In this document: positions 10,311-19,686 of the stretch, one piece after another
Numbering within the stretch: the stretch's first letter is position 1
How the letters are laid out: every line of letters starts with the position of its first letter
Assembly: GCA_964388085.1 (NCBI GenBank)
Contig: CAYLZW010000012.1
Coordinates: 1-45,403 of the forward strand
DNA length: 45,403 bases
DNA from: CAYLZW01 sp964388085
Lineage (GTDB): Bacteria > Myxococcota > UBA727 > CAYLZW01
Direction of reading: 5' to 3'
Made by a program: the position numbers and the translations under genes
Notes under the pieces: model-generated
Seen by the model: the letters and a program-made list of their open reading frames with translations, nothing else
Told to the model about the DNA's origin: nothing
Databases searched by the model: none

Positions 10311-11424
10311 GCTTCTTCGGCGAGATGCGCAGGACGCGCTCGCCCTCGGAGTCGATGGCGTACAAGCGCCCGTCGGGGTCGAAGGCGATGCCCATGAGCG
10401 AGCCCGCGAGGCCGGTGTCGAGGTAGTCGACCAGCTCGCCGTCGAGCGTGTAGGCGACGATCTCGCCCGTGCCGTGGTCCGCCACGAACAGCATCTCGTC
10501 GTGCAGCGCGAGACCCGACGGCTGCACGTGGTAGTTCTCCTCGCCGTCGATGAGCGTGTCCACCTCGGTGCCGTCCATGGCGTACTGCTCGCCACCGTCG
10601 TAGTTCGGGAACAGGAAGCTGCCCTTCTCGCCGGTGGTGATGTCGAGCACGCCGATGCGGTTGTTGCCGGTGTCCGCGACGTAGAGCAGGTTGCTTTCGC
10701 GATCGAGCTCGAGATGCGAGGGCACGTCCTCGACGTACTTGACCTGATCCTCGGCGTAGCGCGCGACGATGCCGTCCCGGTGATCCTCGCCGCCGTAGCC
10801 GTGGTCCTCGTTGAAGTCGTAGCGCGTGAGCGAGCCGTGGTAGCCGTCGAAGACCCAGAACACGTTTCCCGTCTCCCAGGCGACGCCCATGGCGTTCGGG
10901 CTGTTGTGCAGCATGTCGAGGTGTGACGGGTGCCCCCCGTCGAAGAACGCGGGGTCCGAGTCCCACAGCGTCGGGCCCATGAAGTCCTCCGGCGTCGCCG
11001 TGCCCTGCGTCAGGGTGTCCTCCTCGTGCGCGGTCGCGAAGGTGCCCTCGAGACCGAAGGCGAACGCCGAGCCCTCGGGCATGAAGTGATAGTTGCCCAC
11101 CTCGTCGCGCAGGCTGGTCGTCTGCTCATCGCTGCCGACGTCGAAGGCGATGAGCATCGAGTCGCTGCGGTTCAGCACCCACAACATGGACGGATCGTCC
11201 GGATGCAGCGCCAGGTCGCGCGGCACGGACAACCCGTCGTCGGCCGTCAGCAGCTCCTCGATGGTCACGCCGCTCAGCTCGTGCACGCCATCGCCCAGCA
11301 CCGGGATGCCCGTCTCCTCCTCGCCCTCGGGGCCAGGGCCGGTGGGGTCGCACGCCAGCGTGAGCGCGAGGGCGTAGGCCGTGATGAGGCAGCCCAGGAC
11401 GAGCGGTGTGCGAGAAGCGATCAT
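10306..11424 (-). CDS. NHL/beta-propeller lipoprotein
   Basis: 372 residues. Signal peptide with lipobox (LALTLAC), then a short acidic linker and repeated strands of the NHL/SMP-30 kind: PRDLALHPDDPSMLWVLNRS, LLYVADTGNNRIGVLDITTG, PSGLALHDEMLFVADHGTG, GIAFDPDGRLYAIDSEGE. About six blades are likely. The best block, VADTGNNRI, is a textbook NHL repeat. Such proteins act as binding scaffolds or lactonase-like enzymes; no catalytic set can be named here. The ATG at 11424 is preceded by GGAGG, a strong ribosome-binding site. Confidence 0.9.
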   Translation of the reverse strand: MIASRTPLVLGCLITAYALALTLACDPTGPGPEGEEETGIPVLGDGVHELSGVTIEELLTADDGLSVPRDLALHPDDPSMLWVLNRSDSMLIAFDVGSDEQTTSLRDEVGNYHFMPEGSAFAFGLEGTFATAHEEDTLTQGTATPEDFMGPTLWDSDPAFFDGGHPSHLDMLHNSPNAMGVAWETGNVFWVFDGYHGSLTRYDFNEDHGYGGEDHRDGIVARYAEDQVKYVEDVPSHLELDRESNLLYVADTGNNRIGVLDITTGEKGSFLFPNYDGGEQYAMDGTEVDTLIDGEENYHVQPSGLALHDEMLFVADHGTGEIVAYTLDGELVDYLDTGLAGSLMGIAFDPDGRLYAIDSEGERVLRISPKKP

Positions 11425-11491
11425 CGAGACCTCCAGAGGAGGCGCTCAGATGCAATGAACACACCTACATGGCAACGGGGACCGGCCGGCG

Positions 11492-14134
11492 TCAGATCCC
11501 GCCGCGCTTCACCGCGTCCTCGAGGGAGACGCCCGCCACCGGCGCGCTCGTCGGCTCCGTGCCGCAGCGGAAGGGCGCCACGAAGCTGCCCGGCACGGCG
11601 TCGTACACGCGGTTCCCCGTGCGGGAGTCGACGCGCGCGTAGCAGATGTCGAAGGGCTCCTTGAAGGGCGGCTCCTGCTTGCCCTCGAGCGCCTTCGTCA
11701 TGAAGTCGAGCCAGATGGGCAGCGCCGTGCGGCCGCCCTGCTCTCTCGACGCCAGCGGCATCTCGTACGTGTCGTAGCCGACCCAGACGCTGGTCACGAG
11801 GCTCGGCGTGTAGCCGACGAACCAGGTGTCGAAGCTGTCGTTCGTGGTGCCGGTCTTGCCCGCGACGGGCTGGTGCAGCCGGCTCGCGCGCGCGGCGGTG
11901 CCGTGCGTGGCCACCTGTGTGAGGAGGTAGTTCGTGACGAAGGCGTCCTGCGCGTCCATGACGCGGAAGGGCGGATCGAGGAGCTGGCGGTAGAGGCTGT
12001 CGAGCTGCTGGTCCTGCGTCTGCCAGGGGTCGTTGGCCGCCGCGTAGGCCTCGCGCACCTTGCCGTCTCGGTCGACGATGCGCTTGATGAACACCGGCTC
12101 CGGGCGGAGGCCGCCGCGCGCGAAGGTCGTGTACGCGTTCGTGAGCTCCCACGGCGTCACGCAGGAGCTGCCGATGGCGGTGCCGAGCTCTTCCTTGAGC
12201 TCCGTCTTGATGCCGAGGCGCTTGGCCCAGACGAGCACCTCCTTCACGCCGACCTTCAGCATGGTGTGCAGCGCGGGCACGTTCATCGAGTTCATCAGCG
12301 CCTCGCGCGCGGTGACCTCGCCCTTGTATTGCATCTCGAAATTCTGCGGCTTCCAGCTCTTGCCGATGTCGGCGTCGCGCACGGTGATGGGCGTGTCGAG
12401 CACCATGGTCGCGGGCGTGTAGTCTTCGCGCACGATGGCGGCCGAATAGACGATGGGCTTGAAGGCAGAGCCGGGCTGACGACACGCCTGGAAGGCGCGA
12501 TTGAACTCGCTGGCCTCGAACGAATAGCCGCCGATCATCGACTCCACGTAGCCCGTGTGCGGGTTCATGGCGATGAGCGCCCCCTCGACGTAGGGCGCCT
12601 GATCGAGCGCGAACAAGGGGCGGGCCCAGGGCGGCAGCTTCACCTTCGGATCGGCCGGCACATTGGCGCCGTCCGGACGCTTCGGCAGCGCCGCGAGGGC
12701 GTCCGGCGTCATGGCCGCCTTTTTCATTTCGGCCAGCGTCGTCGGCGTCACCAGGATGACGTCGCCCGCCTTCAGCACCTGCTCGACGCGCGTCACCATA
12801 TGGTTCTCCCAATATTCATTGGGATTGGGCTTCCGCGCCCAGCGCATGCTCGCGAGCGGGACGATGCCGTCGGTGGCGCCGACCTTCACCTCGGCCCACT
12901 GCTTCGCCTTGTCGACCTTCATGACGACGGCCATATAGGGCCAGCCCTGCTCGAGCTCCTTGCCCTCGATCTGCTTCTGCTCGACGAGCTTGGCCAGCTT
13001 CTCGCGATCCTTCACGCTCTCGAGGTTCGCGATGGCGCCGCGATAGCCTTGCCGCTTGTCGGTCGCCCGGATGCCCTCGGTGAGCGCGTTCTCGGCGTGG
13101 TTCTGGCGCTCGAGATCGAGCGTCGTGTAGACGCGCAGGCCGCCCTCGTAGAGGCCCTCCTCGCCGTAGTTGTCGTAGAGGTAGCGGCGCACGTGCTCGG
13201 TGAAATAGGGCGCCGTGTCACGGAAGCGGTCGTCGCGCGGGTGCACGATCTCGACGAGGTTGACGGCGAGCGCGGCGTCCATGGACTCTTTGGTGATGAA
13301 GCCGTTGTCGCGCATGCGTCGCAGCACGGTGCGCACGCGCTGTTGCGCCGCCTTCTCGTTGACGAGCGGCGAATAGCGGCTCGGCGCCTGCGGCAGGCCG
13401 GCGAGCAGCGCCACCTCGGGGAGCGTGAGCTCGAAGACGTCCTTGCGGAAATAGTGCTCGGCCGCCGCCTGCACGCCGTAGGCGCCGTGCCCGAGGAAGA
13501 CCTCGTTCAGATACAGATAGAGGATCTCCTCTTTCGTCAGCGCCGCCTCGAGGCGCTTGGCGAGCACGGCCTCCTTCACCTTGCGGCCGATGGAGCGCTC
13601 GGTGGCGGCCTCGAAGCCGATGTGCTGAATGAGCAGGCTCTTCGCGAGCTGCTGCGTGATGGTCGAGGTGCCGCCGATGCGGTTGGTCTTGCCAATGAGG
13701 CGGAACACGACCGCGCGCACGTTGCCGAGGTAGTCGATGCCGCCGTGCTCGAAGAAGTTCTTGTCCTCGGCGGCGATGAAGGCCTGCAGCAGCTTCTTCG
13801 GGATGCGCTCGTAGGGCACGAGGATGCGCCGCTCGGTGCCGAACTCGCCGATGAGGCGGCCGTCGACGGAGTACACGCGCGTGGCCAGCTTCGGTCGGTA
13901 GTCGTCGACGGTGACGATGGGCGGCAGGTCCTGGCTGTAGACGCCGACGAGCAGCGCGGCCGCGACGCCCCCGATGACCGCGCCGATGCAGCCGACGAAG
14001 CCCGCGAGGCGGAGCAGCCAGACGAGCTTGCCGCTGTGCCTCCTGCCGACGATGTCGGGGGCGACGATGCGCTCCGGGACGACACCGTGTGCCTCCTGCG
14101 TGACGTCGTCACCGTGCTGCGCCGCTGGTTCCAT
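11492..14134 (-). CDS. mrcA: Class A penicillin-binding protein (PBP1A type)
   Basis: Bifunctional peptidoglycan synthase of 880 residues on the inner membrane. Seen: one N-terminal helix; GT51 glycosyltransferase with EDKNFFEHGGIDYLGNVRA (catalytic Glu), GTSTITQQLAKSLL and RKVKEAVLAKRLE; an OB-like insertion; a transpeptidase domain with SxxK in PGSAFKPIV (about 556), the SMN triad in NSMNVPAL and KTG in VAGKTGTTND (about 756). All catalytic residues are kept. The ATG at 14134 has GAAGGAAG about 9 nt upstream. The ATG at 14161 is an alternative with TAGCGT 8 nt before it. It is divergent from the DUF4388 gene at 14386. Confidence 0.96.
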   Translation of the reverse strand: MEPAAQHGDDVTQEAHGVVPERIVAPDIVGRRHSGKLVWLLRLAGFVGCIGAVIGGVAAALLVGVYSQDLPPIVTVDDYRPKLATRVYSVDGRLIGEFGTERRILVPYERIPKKLLQAFIAAEDKNFFEHGGIDYLGNVRAVVFRLIGKTNRIGGTSTITQQLAKSLLIQHIGFEAATERSIGRKVKEAVLAKRLEAALTKEEILYLYLNEVFLGHGAYGVQAAAEHYFRKDVFELTLPEVALLAGLPQAPSRYSPLVNEKAAQQRVRTVLRRMRDNGFITKESMDAALAVNLVEIVHPRDDRFRDTAPYFTEHVRRYLYDNYGEEGLYEGGLRVYTTLDLERQNHAENALTEGIRATDKRQGYRGAIANLESVKDREKLAKLVEQKQIEGKELEQGWPYMAVVMKVDKAKQWAEVKVGATDGIVPLASMRWARKPNPNEYWENHMVTRVEQVLKAGDVILVTPTTLAEMKKAAMTPDALAALPKRPDGANVPADPKVKLPPWARPLFALDQAPYVEGALIAMNPHTGYVESMIGGYSFEASEFNRAFQACRQPGSAFKPIVYSAAIVREDYTPATMVLDTPITVRDADIGKSWKPQNFEMQYKGEVTAREALMNSMNVPALHTMLKVGVKEVLVWAKRLGIKTELKEELGTAIGSSCVTPWELTNAYTTFARGGLRPEPVFIKRIVDRDGKVREAYAAANDPWQTQDQQLDSLYRQLLDPPFRVMDAQDAFVTNYLLTQVATHGTAARASRLHQPVAGKTGTTNDSFDTWFVGYTPSLVTSVWVGYDTYEMPLASREQGGRTALPIWLDFMTKALEGKQEPPFKEPFDICYARVDSRTGNRVYDAVPGSFVAPFRCGTEPTSAPVAGVSLEDAVKRGGI

Positions 14135-14385
14135 GCCGGAGCTTCCTTCGGGGGTCGTCATACCGGCGGACGCTAACACCGGCCGTGGGCGAGACAAGAA
14201 ACGCGCTGCGGTCCGCTGATGTTCCTGCAGGAGGCACTCTCCGTCGTCGTGCCGGATGTGCCGTACGCGCACCAGCGCGCGCGTGATCGGATGTAGGAGG
14301 AGGTGCGCGCGGGCTCACCGCTCTCCGCGGCGTGCTAAGAGGAGTGCGACAGGCAGCGCACGACGCGCCAGGGAGAGGTCACGGC

Positions 14386-15522
14386 GTGGTGTTCGACCCG
14401 CTCGCCATCGAAGAGGACGGCTCGCTCGTGGGCCACCTCGACGCGGACCCGATGTACGAGGTCCTCATGGCGCTGCAGAGAGCGCAGGCCACGGGCCGCC
14501 TCTCCGTCGAGGACGCGGCCGGCAACAACCACATGTACTTCATGCAGGGCCAGCCCGTCGGCGTGCAGCTCTCGGAGTACATCCACCCGCTCGGGCAGCT
14601 CCTGCTCGAGCTCGGCCGGGTCGACGGGCGTGGCTTCGTCGCGGCGCAGCGCCTCATCTGGGCCAACAACCGGCTCGCCGGGCAGGTCTTCAAGGAGCTC
14701 GGTTACCTCGACGACCAGTCCCTCAAGGACGTGCTCGCCGTGCAGGCGCGCAAGAAGGCCGAGCACTTCTGCCGCTATGGCAGCCGGCCGTTCACCTTCG
14801 CCCGCGGGCTCTCCTATCTGTCGGGCTTCTCGGCGACGCCGCTGAACATCCACACGGTCATCTATCTCGCCGTGCGACAGCAGATGGGCCCGGAGGCGAG
14901 GCGCGCCTTCGTCGAGGACATGAAGGGGCGCGAGGTGCGCCTGCGCGCGCCGCCGCAGAGCCCGCTGCCGGCGCCGCTCGCGCAGTACGGCTTTGGCCCG
15001 CCGGAGGAGCGCTTTCTCCAGCGCCTCGCGAGCGGCTGGCAACAGCTCGAGGATCTCGCCGAGACCGGCACCCTGCCAAAGGGCGAGATGGCCGTGCTGC
15101 TGCGCTATCTGGAGCTGTCCGGGCGCCTCGACGCGCGCGCGACGCCGGCCGCCGGGGTGACGCAGGCGCTCGTGAGCAACACCGAGGACGAGGTGTTCTC
15201 GACGTCGCGGCCGCACACCGTGCGCGGCTCGCCGCCCGCGCCGGGCAAGCCCGAGCCGCCCCGTCCTCGTCGTGCGGAGACGCCGCCCTCGCTGCCGCCG
15301 CCGCGGCCGAGACCCGCGCCGCCGCCCGTCAGCGCCGCGCCCGCGCCCGGGCGGCAGCCCTCGTTCCCGTCCGAGAAGTCGCTCGAGCCCATCGTGAAGA
15401 AGAAGAAGAAGTCGCGGCGGGCGGCGCCGGAGCCGTCGGTGGGCACGAGCGCGATCAGCGAGACCAAGCGCGAGAAGACGGCGATCACGCCGCTGCCCTC
15501 GATCGTCATCGAAGACGAATAG
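14386..15522 (+). CDS. DUF4388 (PATAN-like) protein with Pro-rich, basic tail
   Basis: 378 residues. Residues about 20-140 match the DUF4388 pattern frequent in myxobacteria (YEVLMALQRAQATGRLSVED, then AQRLIWANNRLAGQVF and KDVLAVQARKKAEHFCRYGS). A helical middle is followed by a Pro/Ala-rich linker and a Lys/Arg patch (VKKKKKSRR). No membrane segment, so cytoplasmic. DUF4388 proteins are associated with two-component and gliding regulation, which fits the sensor kinase 79 bp downstream, but no direct evidence is seen. The GTG at 14386 follows GGGAGAGG by 7 nt; the next codon is also GTG. Confidence 0.88.
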   Translation: MVFDPLAIEEDGSLVGHLDADPMYEVLMALQRAQATGRLSVEDAAGNNHMYFMQGQPVGVQLSEYIHPLGQLLLELGRVDGRGFVAAQRLIWANNRLAGQVFKELGYLDDQSLKDVLAVQARKKAEHFCRYGSRPFTFARGLSYLSGFSATPLNIHTVIYLAVRQQMGPEARRAFVEDMKGREVRLRAPPQSPLPAPLAQYGFGPPEERFLQRLASGWQQLEDLAETGTLPKGEMAVLLRYLELSGRLDARATPAAGVTQALVSNTEDEVFSTSRPHTVRGSPPAPGKPEPPRPRRAETPPSLPPPRPRPAPPPVSAAPAPGRQPSFPSEKSLEPIVKKKKKSRRAAPEPSVGTSAISETKREKTAITPLPSIVIEDE

Positions 15523-15597
15523 CAGCGATAAGTCCCGCTGAGGGCTGTGCTTTGACGTCGACCACGGGCGGGGGTGGTGGTGCGCGGCGGCCGATCC

Positions 15598-15603
15598 TAG
15601 GGT
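15598..15603 (+). promoter_or_regulatory. Possible minus-10 (TAGGGT) for a leaderless histidine kinase mRNA
   Basis: TAGGGT is followed by 7 nt and the GTG at 15611. This would put the transcription start within a base or two of that codon. No good minus-35 is seen. The earlier GTG at 15602 overlaps the hexamer, so the later start is favoured. Confidence 0.4.
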
Positions 15604-15610
15604 GCCGATC

Positions 15611-17071
15611 GTGTCCCGCATCGACGAGGTGTCTACGGCCTTCGAGCCTCCGCTGCTCGACCCGCGCGGTCGGCATCGCGTCTTCCTGTACGGCGCGCTG
15701 GCGGCGGCGGTGCTGTCGATCGTCGTCATCCTCGGCGCCATCCTCGAGCTCCAGAGCGCGCGCGACGACGTCGGCATGCTGACGCGCAGGGCGGATCGCT
15801 CGACCTTCCTCATCGGAGACATCGGCCGGCAGCTCGCGCGCATGCAGCTCGCGATGTTCCACGCCCTCGACGACCCGCCCGCCGAGGTGAGGCTTCGGCT
15901 CGCCCGCGCCGAGGGCGCCGGTCAGCGCATCGACGCCAACCTGCGGCAGCTCGAGCCGCTCTTGTCGAGGGCCGAGCGCAAGGCCTGGCCGAGCTTCACC
16001 GAGCGGCTCGCGCGCGCCAGGGACGAGCTCGACCAGGCCGGCGCCGCCCTGCGCGACGATGACGCGGAGGCCGCCGCCGCCCGCCTCGACGAGGCCACGG
16101 CGTTGATGCGCGCGTTGCAGGAGCAGGTGGACACGCTGGCCCATCTGCACGAGGGCGCCAGCGAGCGCTTGCTCGACGACGCCGGGGCGAGGCTGAGCCT
16201 GTCGCTGTGGATCATCGCCACGCTCGGCCTCCTGCTCTTCGCCGGCGGCGCCGCCATCTGGACCTACGCCTTCCGCGCCGAGCGCGCGCGCCGTGACCTC
16301 GAGCAGAGCCTGCACGGCCTCGCGCGCAACAACCAGGAGCTCGACATCTTCGCCGGGCGCGCGGCGCACGACATCCGCAACCTGCTCGCGCCGGTGTCCA
16401 TCGCGGCGCGCTCGCTCGACGCCGTGAGCGGCGACGCCGGGCGCGTGAAGGTGGTGGCGCGCCAGCTGCGGCGGGCCTCGGAGCGCGCGCTCGACGTGCT
16501 CGACGGCCTGCTCGCCTTCGCGCGCAGCAACGCGGCCAGCGAGGCGGACACGGCCCAGAGCGGCGCGCTCGTGCGGGACGAGGTGGCGGCGGCGCTCGAG
16601 GACCTGCGCCCTCGCCTCGCCACCCAGGACGTCACGGTCGACGCGCGCGTGGACGACGGCGAGGTGAGCTGCGACCCACGCTTGCTGCGCATCGTGGTCA
16701 CGAACCTGCTCGACAACGCGCTCAAGTTCGCGGGCGGCGCGCGGCATGGGCACGTGTGTGTACGCGGGCGGCAAGACGCGAAGCGCTACAGCCTCGAGAT
16801 TGAAGACGACGGGCCCGGCATCCCGGCGAACGCGCTCGAGCGGCTGTTCGAGCCCTTCTACCGCGTCGACGGCAGCTTGGCGCCCGGCACCGGCCTCGGG
16901 CTCGCCACCGTCCAGCGCATCGTCGAGGCGCACGGCGGCGTGCTCGAGGTGGAGTCCCGCCTCGGCGAGGGCGCCTTGTTCCGCGTGCGCCTGCCGCGCG
17001 CCGGCGCGATCGACGCGGGCCCTCAGCCGCGAGACGACGACGGCGCCGCCCCGCCGGAGATGACAAGCTGA
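15611..17071 (+). CDS. Orphan membrane sensor histidine kinase
   Basis: 486 residues. Two membrane helices (about 25-47 and 196-218) flank a helical periplasmic domain rich in Ala, Arg and Glu, a four-helix-bundle sensor by pattern. The cytoplasmic part has HisKA with AAHDIRNLLAPV (phospho-His about 252) and HATPase_c with N box NLLDNALKF, G1 EDDGPGIP, F box LFEPFYR and G2 GTGLGLA. All needed residues are present. The H box reads HDIRN, a HDLRN-like variant. No response regulator is adjacent. A GTG at 15602 is an alternative start. Confidence 0.94.
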   Translation: MSRIDEVSTAFEPPLLDPRGRHRVFLYGALAAAVLSIVVILGAILELQSARDDVGMLTRRADRSTFLIGDIGRQLARMQLAMFHALDDPPAEVRLRLARAEGAGQRIDANLRQLEPLLSRAERKAWPSFTERLARARDELDQAGAALRDDDAEAAAARLDEATALMRALQEQVDTLAHLHEGASERLLDDAGARLSLSLWIIATLGLLLFAGGAAIWTYAFRAERARRDLEQSLHGLARNNQELDIFAGRAAHDIRNLLAPVSIAARSLDAVSGDAGRVKVVARQLRRASERALDVLDGLLAFARSNAASEADTAQSGALVRDEVAAALEDLRPRLATQDVTVDARVDDGEVSCDPRLLRIVVTNLLDNALKFAGGARHGHVCVRGRQDAKRYSLEIEDDGPGIPANALERLFEPFYRVDGSLAPGTGLGLATVQRIVEAHGGVLEVESRLGEGALFRVRLPRAGAIDAGPQPRDDDGAAPPEMTS

Positions 17072-17127
17072 CAAGAGACCCACGAGGGCGATGACAAGCG
17101 CCTCGCCCTCTGCTCTGCTGTCAGGCC

Positions 17128-17637
17128 ATGGCCTCTACACACCCGCCCGAAGGGCCCTCCGAGAGAGACGACCCCGCCAAGGAGCGGCTCGGGCGAGACG
17201 AGCCCGTGCGCGCGGCGGCGCCCATGGCGGCCCTCGAGCTCGCGCAGGCCGCCGCGCACCTGTGCAGCGACAAGAAGGGCGAGCGCGTGCTCATCCTCGA
17301 CGTGGGCGGCATCTGCGGGTACGCCGACTACTTCGTCATCGCCTCGGGCCTCAGCGAGCGGCAGTCCATCGCCATGGCCAAGAGCGTCGACGACTCCTTC
17401 CGCAAGGGCGGCGTGAAGCCCTATGGCGTGGAGGGGCTGAAGCAGGGCAACTGGGCGCTGCTCGACTACGGCGACATGGTGGTGCACGTCTTTCTCGACA
17501 GCGCGCGCGACTACTACGACCTCGAGGGCTTCTGGTCCGACGGTGGTCAGATCGAGGTCGACGAGGAGGCCGGCGTCGCGGCGCTGCAGAAGATGGGGCT
17601 GAACCGAAGCGGCGAGCCCCTCTCCGCGCCGCGCTGA
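17128..17637 (+). CDS. rsfS: Ribosome silencing factor RsfS (Iojap family)
   Basis: RsfS binds ribosomal protein L14 and blocks joining of the subunits when nutrients are scarce. 169 residues, with the family core from about residue 33: DVGGICGYADYFVIASGLSE, KPYGVEGLKQGNWALLDYGD and MVVHVFLDSARDYYDLEGFW. The first 32 residues are a charged extension; an ATG at 17224 would give a more typical 137-residue form. Neither start has a strong ribosome-binding site. It lies 12 bp before rlmH, the standard pairing for both genes. Confidence 0.95.
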   Translation: MASTHPPEGPSERDDPAKERLGRDEPVRAAAPMAALELAQAAAHLCSDKKGERVLILDVGGICGYADYFVIASGLSERQSIAMAKSVDDSFRKGGVKPYGVEGLKQGNWALLDYGDMVVHVFLDSARDYYDLEGFWSDGGQIEVDEEAGVAALQKMGLNRSGEPLSAPR

Positions 17638-17649
17638 CGAGCCTCCGGC

Positions 17650-18114
17650 ATGGCCGTCCGCGTCATCGCGCTCTGTGACGCCAAGAGCGACGCGCTGCTC
17701 GACGTCGCGCGCGATCTCAGCGCGCGCACCATCCGCCGCTATGGCGCGGAGCTGGTGCTGCTGAAGCCGGGCAAGCGCGCCAAGGGCGCCTCCGACGAGA
17801 AGGTGCGCGAGGACGAGGGCAAGCGCCTGCTCGAGGCCTCGAGCGGCTGTACGCGCATCGCGCTCGACGCCGGCGGCCGCGGGCTCGACACCCCGGCCTT
17901 CGCCCGCGAGCTCGAGCGGCGCCTCGCCCAGGGCCGCGACGTGGCGCTCCTCGTCGGCGGCGCCACGGGGCACGCGCCCGAGGTGCTGCGCGCGGCCGAC
18001 GACGTGTGGGCGTTGTCGCCGCTCACCTTCGCCCATCGGCTGGCCATCCTCGTCGTCAGCGAGCAGATCTACCGCGCCGGTGAGATCTCCCGCGGCGGGC
18101 CTTACGCGAAGTAG
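17650..18114 (+). CDS. rlmH: 23S rRNA pseudouridine-1915 N3-methyltransferase RlmH
   Basis: SPOUT methyltransferase that methylates pseudouridine 1915 in helix 69 of 23S rRNA. 154 residues is the normal length. Seen: RIALDAGGRGLDTPAFAREL, the SAM-binding knot LLVGGATGHAPEVL, and the C-terminal EQIYRAGEISRGGPYAK. The family usually ends in PYH followed by a basic residue; here the His position is Ala. Directly follows rsfS. Confidence 0.94.
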   Translation: MAVRVIALCDAKSDALLDVARDLSARTIRRYGAELVLLKPGKRAKGASDEKVREDEGKRLLEASSGCTRIALDAGGRGLDTPAFARELERRLAQGRDVALLVGGATGHAPEVLRAADDVWALSPLTFAHRLAILVVSEQIYRAGEISRGGPYAK

Positions 18115-18189
18115 CCCCGGACGAGACCGCCCGCGCGCGCTCCGGCGGCTCAAACCGCGAAAAGAGCTGCCCTCGCGCGCTTTCGTGCT

Positions 18190-18195
18190 TAGCCT
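18190..18195 (+). promoter_or_regulatory. Possible minus-10 (TAGCCT) 6 nt before the ATG at 18202
   Basis: TAGCCT, then six bases, then ATG. With normal spacing the transcript would start at the A of the ATG, so the mRNA would be leaderless. No Shine-Dalgarno sequence is present. Confidence 0.45.
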
Positions 18196-18201
18196 TTCGG
18201 C

Positions 18202-19686
18202 ATGGCCGATCAGCGCGTGACCCCCATGGACGCCGCCCCGGCAGCGGAGGCCCTCAAAGAGGCCCTCAAAGGCCACCGTGGCGAGCTGACGGTGGCCGAC
18301 GCTGCCGCGCGCTCGGGGCTCGCCCTGCGCGACGCCGAGAAGGGCCTGTACGCGCTGCTCGAGCGCTACCCGGGCAACCTCAAGGCGACGAGCGAAGGGG
18401 AGCTGTTGTTCTCGTTCCCGCGCGGCCTCGACAAGCCGCGCAAGGAGCTGACGCGCTGGCATCAGCTCACGCAGAAGGCCGGCCGCGTGCTGAAGGCGGG
18501 CGGGCGCTTCCTCGTGCGGGCGTGGATCTCCGTCGTCATGATCGGCTACGCCGTCGCCTTCCTCGCCATCGTCATCGGCCTGTTCGTCGCCTCCATGAGC
18601 GGCAACCGCGACTCGGACAGCCGCGGCGGGCGCGGCATCGAGGGCGGCTTCCACCTCGGCTACCTGCTCTTCCGCGTGGTCGCCGAGGCGCTGTTTTGGA
18701 CCTTCCACCCCGCGTGGACCTTCGCGCCCGGCATGCACCCCGCGCGCGTCGACCCTCGTCGTCGGCAGAAGAAGAAGGACGGGGTGCCCTTCTACCAGAA
18801 GGTGAACCGCTTCGTGTTCGGCCCGGAGGCGCCGCCCGAGGATCCGCGCGAACGCGAGCAGCGGATGCTCGTCGAGATCCGCCGGCAGGCCGGCCGCATC
18901 GGGGTCAGCGACGTCATGCGCGTGCTCGGCATCCCCAAGGAGGAGGCGGAGCCCTTCCTCGCGCGCTTGATGCTCGACTACGACGGCGAGGTGAACGTCA
19001 GCGACGACGGCGGCATCACCTACAGCTTCCCGGCGGTGCGGCGGACGGCGGGCGAGAGCCACAGCGCGACCCGAGCGGCCGCCTTGTTCGAGAAGGTCCG
19101 CGTGCCGGAGCTGACGGGGAACCCCGCCGGCAGCAACTTCCTGATCGCGCTCCTGAACGGCTTCAACCTCGTCATGGCGCTGTTCGCGACCGCCGTCGGC
19201 CTCACGGTCGCGGACGTGTTCCGGCTGTTCGAGGGCTTCCTGCTGCAGCCGGACGGGATCGCCTGGGTACTCGGCGTCATCCCGGCCGTGTTCTCGACCG
19301 CGCTCTTTGCCCTGCCTCTCTGGCGCGCGCTGAAGCGTCCCGCGGTGAAGCGCAAGGTCGCGCACGAAAACGGCCGCCGGAGCGTGCTGCGCCGGGTGCT
19401 CGATCGCCTGCAAGCCTCGCGCGGCGAGGGCGCGCCGCTGTCGGAGCAGGAGCTCGAGAGCGCGTGGCGCGAGGCGGCGGGATCCGCGCCCGGCGACAAG
19501 GAGCTCGTGCGCGCGGTGCTGGAGATGGGCGGGGATGTCGAGGTCAGCGAGAGCGGGCGCGCGCAGTATCGCTTCCGCGATCTGGAGGCCGAGCTGGCCG
19601 CCCTCGAGGCGGAGCGGGCCGCCGCTGGCGCCGGCGAGGCGCAGGTGGGCGAGGTCGTGTTCTCGGCCGACGAAGTGCGCCGTTGA
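18202..19686 (+). CDS. Polytopic membrane protein with three winged-helix-like repeats
   Basis: 494 residues. Three similar cytosolic segments: about 15-72 (ELTVADAAARSGLALRDAEK ending GELLFSFP), about 218-278 (GRIGVSDVMRVLGIPKEEAE ending GGITYSFP) and about 390-455 (APLSEQELESAWREAAG ending GRAQYRF). Each has helix, helix-turn-helix and a beta hairpin of the winged-helix form. Between them are hydrophobic segments: about 108-133, about 152-172, about 311-335 and about 345-375. The layout resembles the uncharacterised At5g03900-like plant and cyanobacterial proteins, from memory. Function unknown; membrane-attached DNA or protein binding is an inference. It has its own likely promoter and lies 87 bp after rlmH. 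Confidence 0.85.
   Translation: MADQRVTPMDAAPAAEALKEALKGHRGELTVADAAARSGLALRDAEKGLYALLERYPGNLKATSEGELLFSFPRGLDKPRKELTRWHQLTQKAGRVLKAGGRFLVRAWISVVMIGYAVAFLAIVIGLFVASMSGNRDSDSRGGRGIEGGFHLGYLLFRVVAEALFWTFHPAWTFAPGMHPARVDPRRRQKKKDGVPFYQKVNRFVFGPEAPPEDPREREQRMLVEIRRQAGRIGVSDVMRVLGIPKEEAEPFLARLMLDYDGEVNVSDDGGITYSFPAVRRTAGESHSATRAAALFEKVRVPELTGNPAGSNFLIALLNGFNLVMALFATAVGLTVADVFRLFEGFLLQPDGIAWVLGVIPAVFSTALFALPLWRALKRPAVKRKVAHENGRRSVLRRVLDRLQASRGEGAPLSEQELESAWREAAGSAPGDKELVRAVLEMGGDVEVSESGRAQYRFRDLEAELAALEAERAAAGAGEAQVGEVVFSADEVRR

Noticed and set aside
11873..14176. Plus-strand open frame of 767 codons
   Set aside because: Entirely antisense to the PBP1A gene, whose catalytic motifs are all present.
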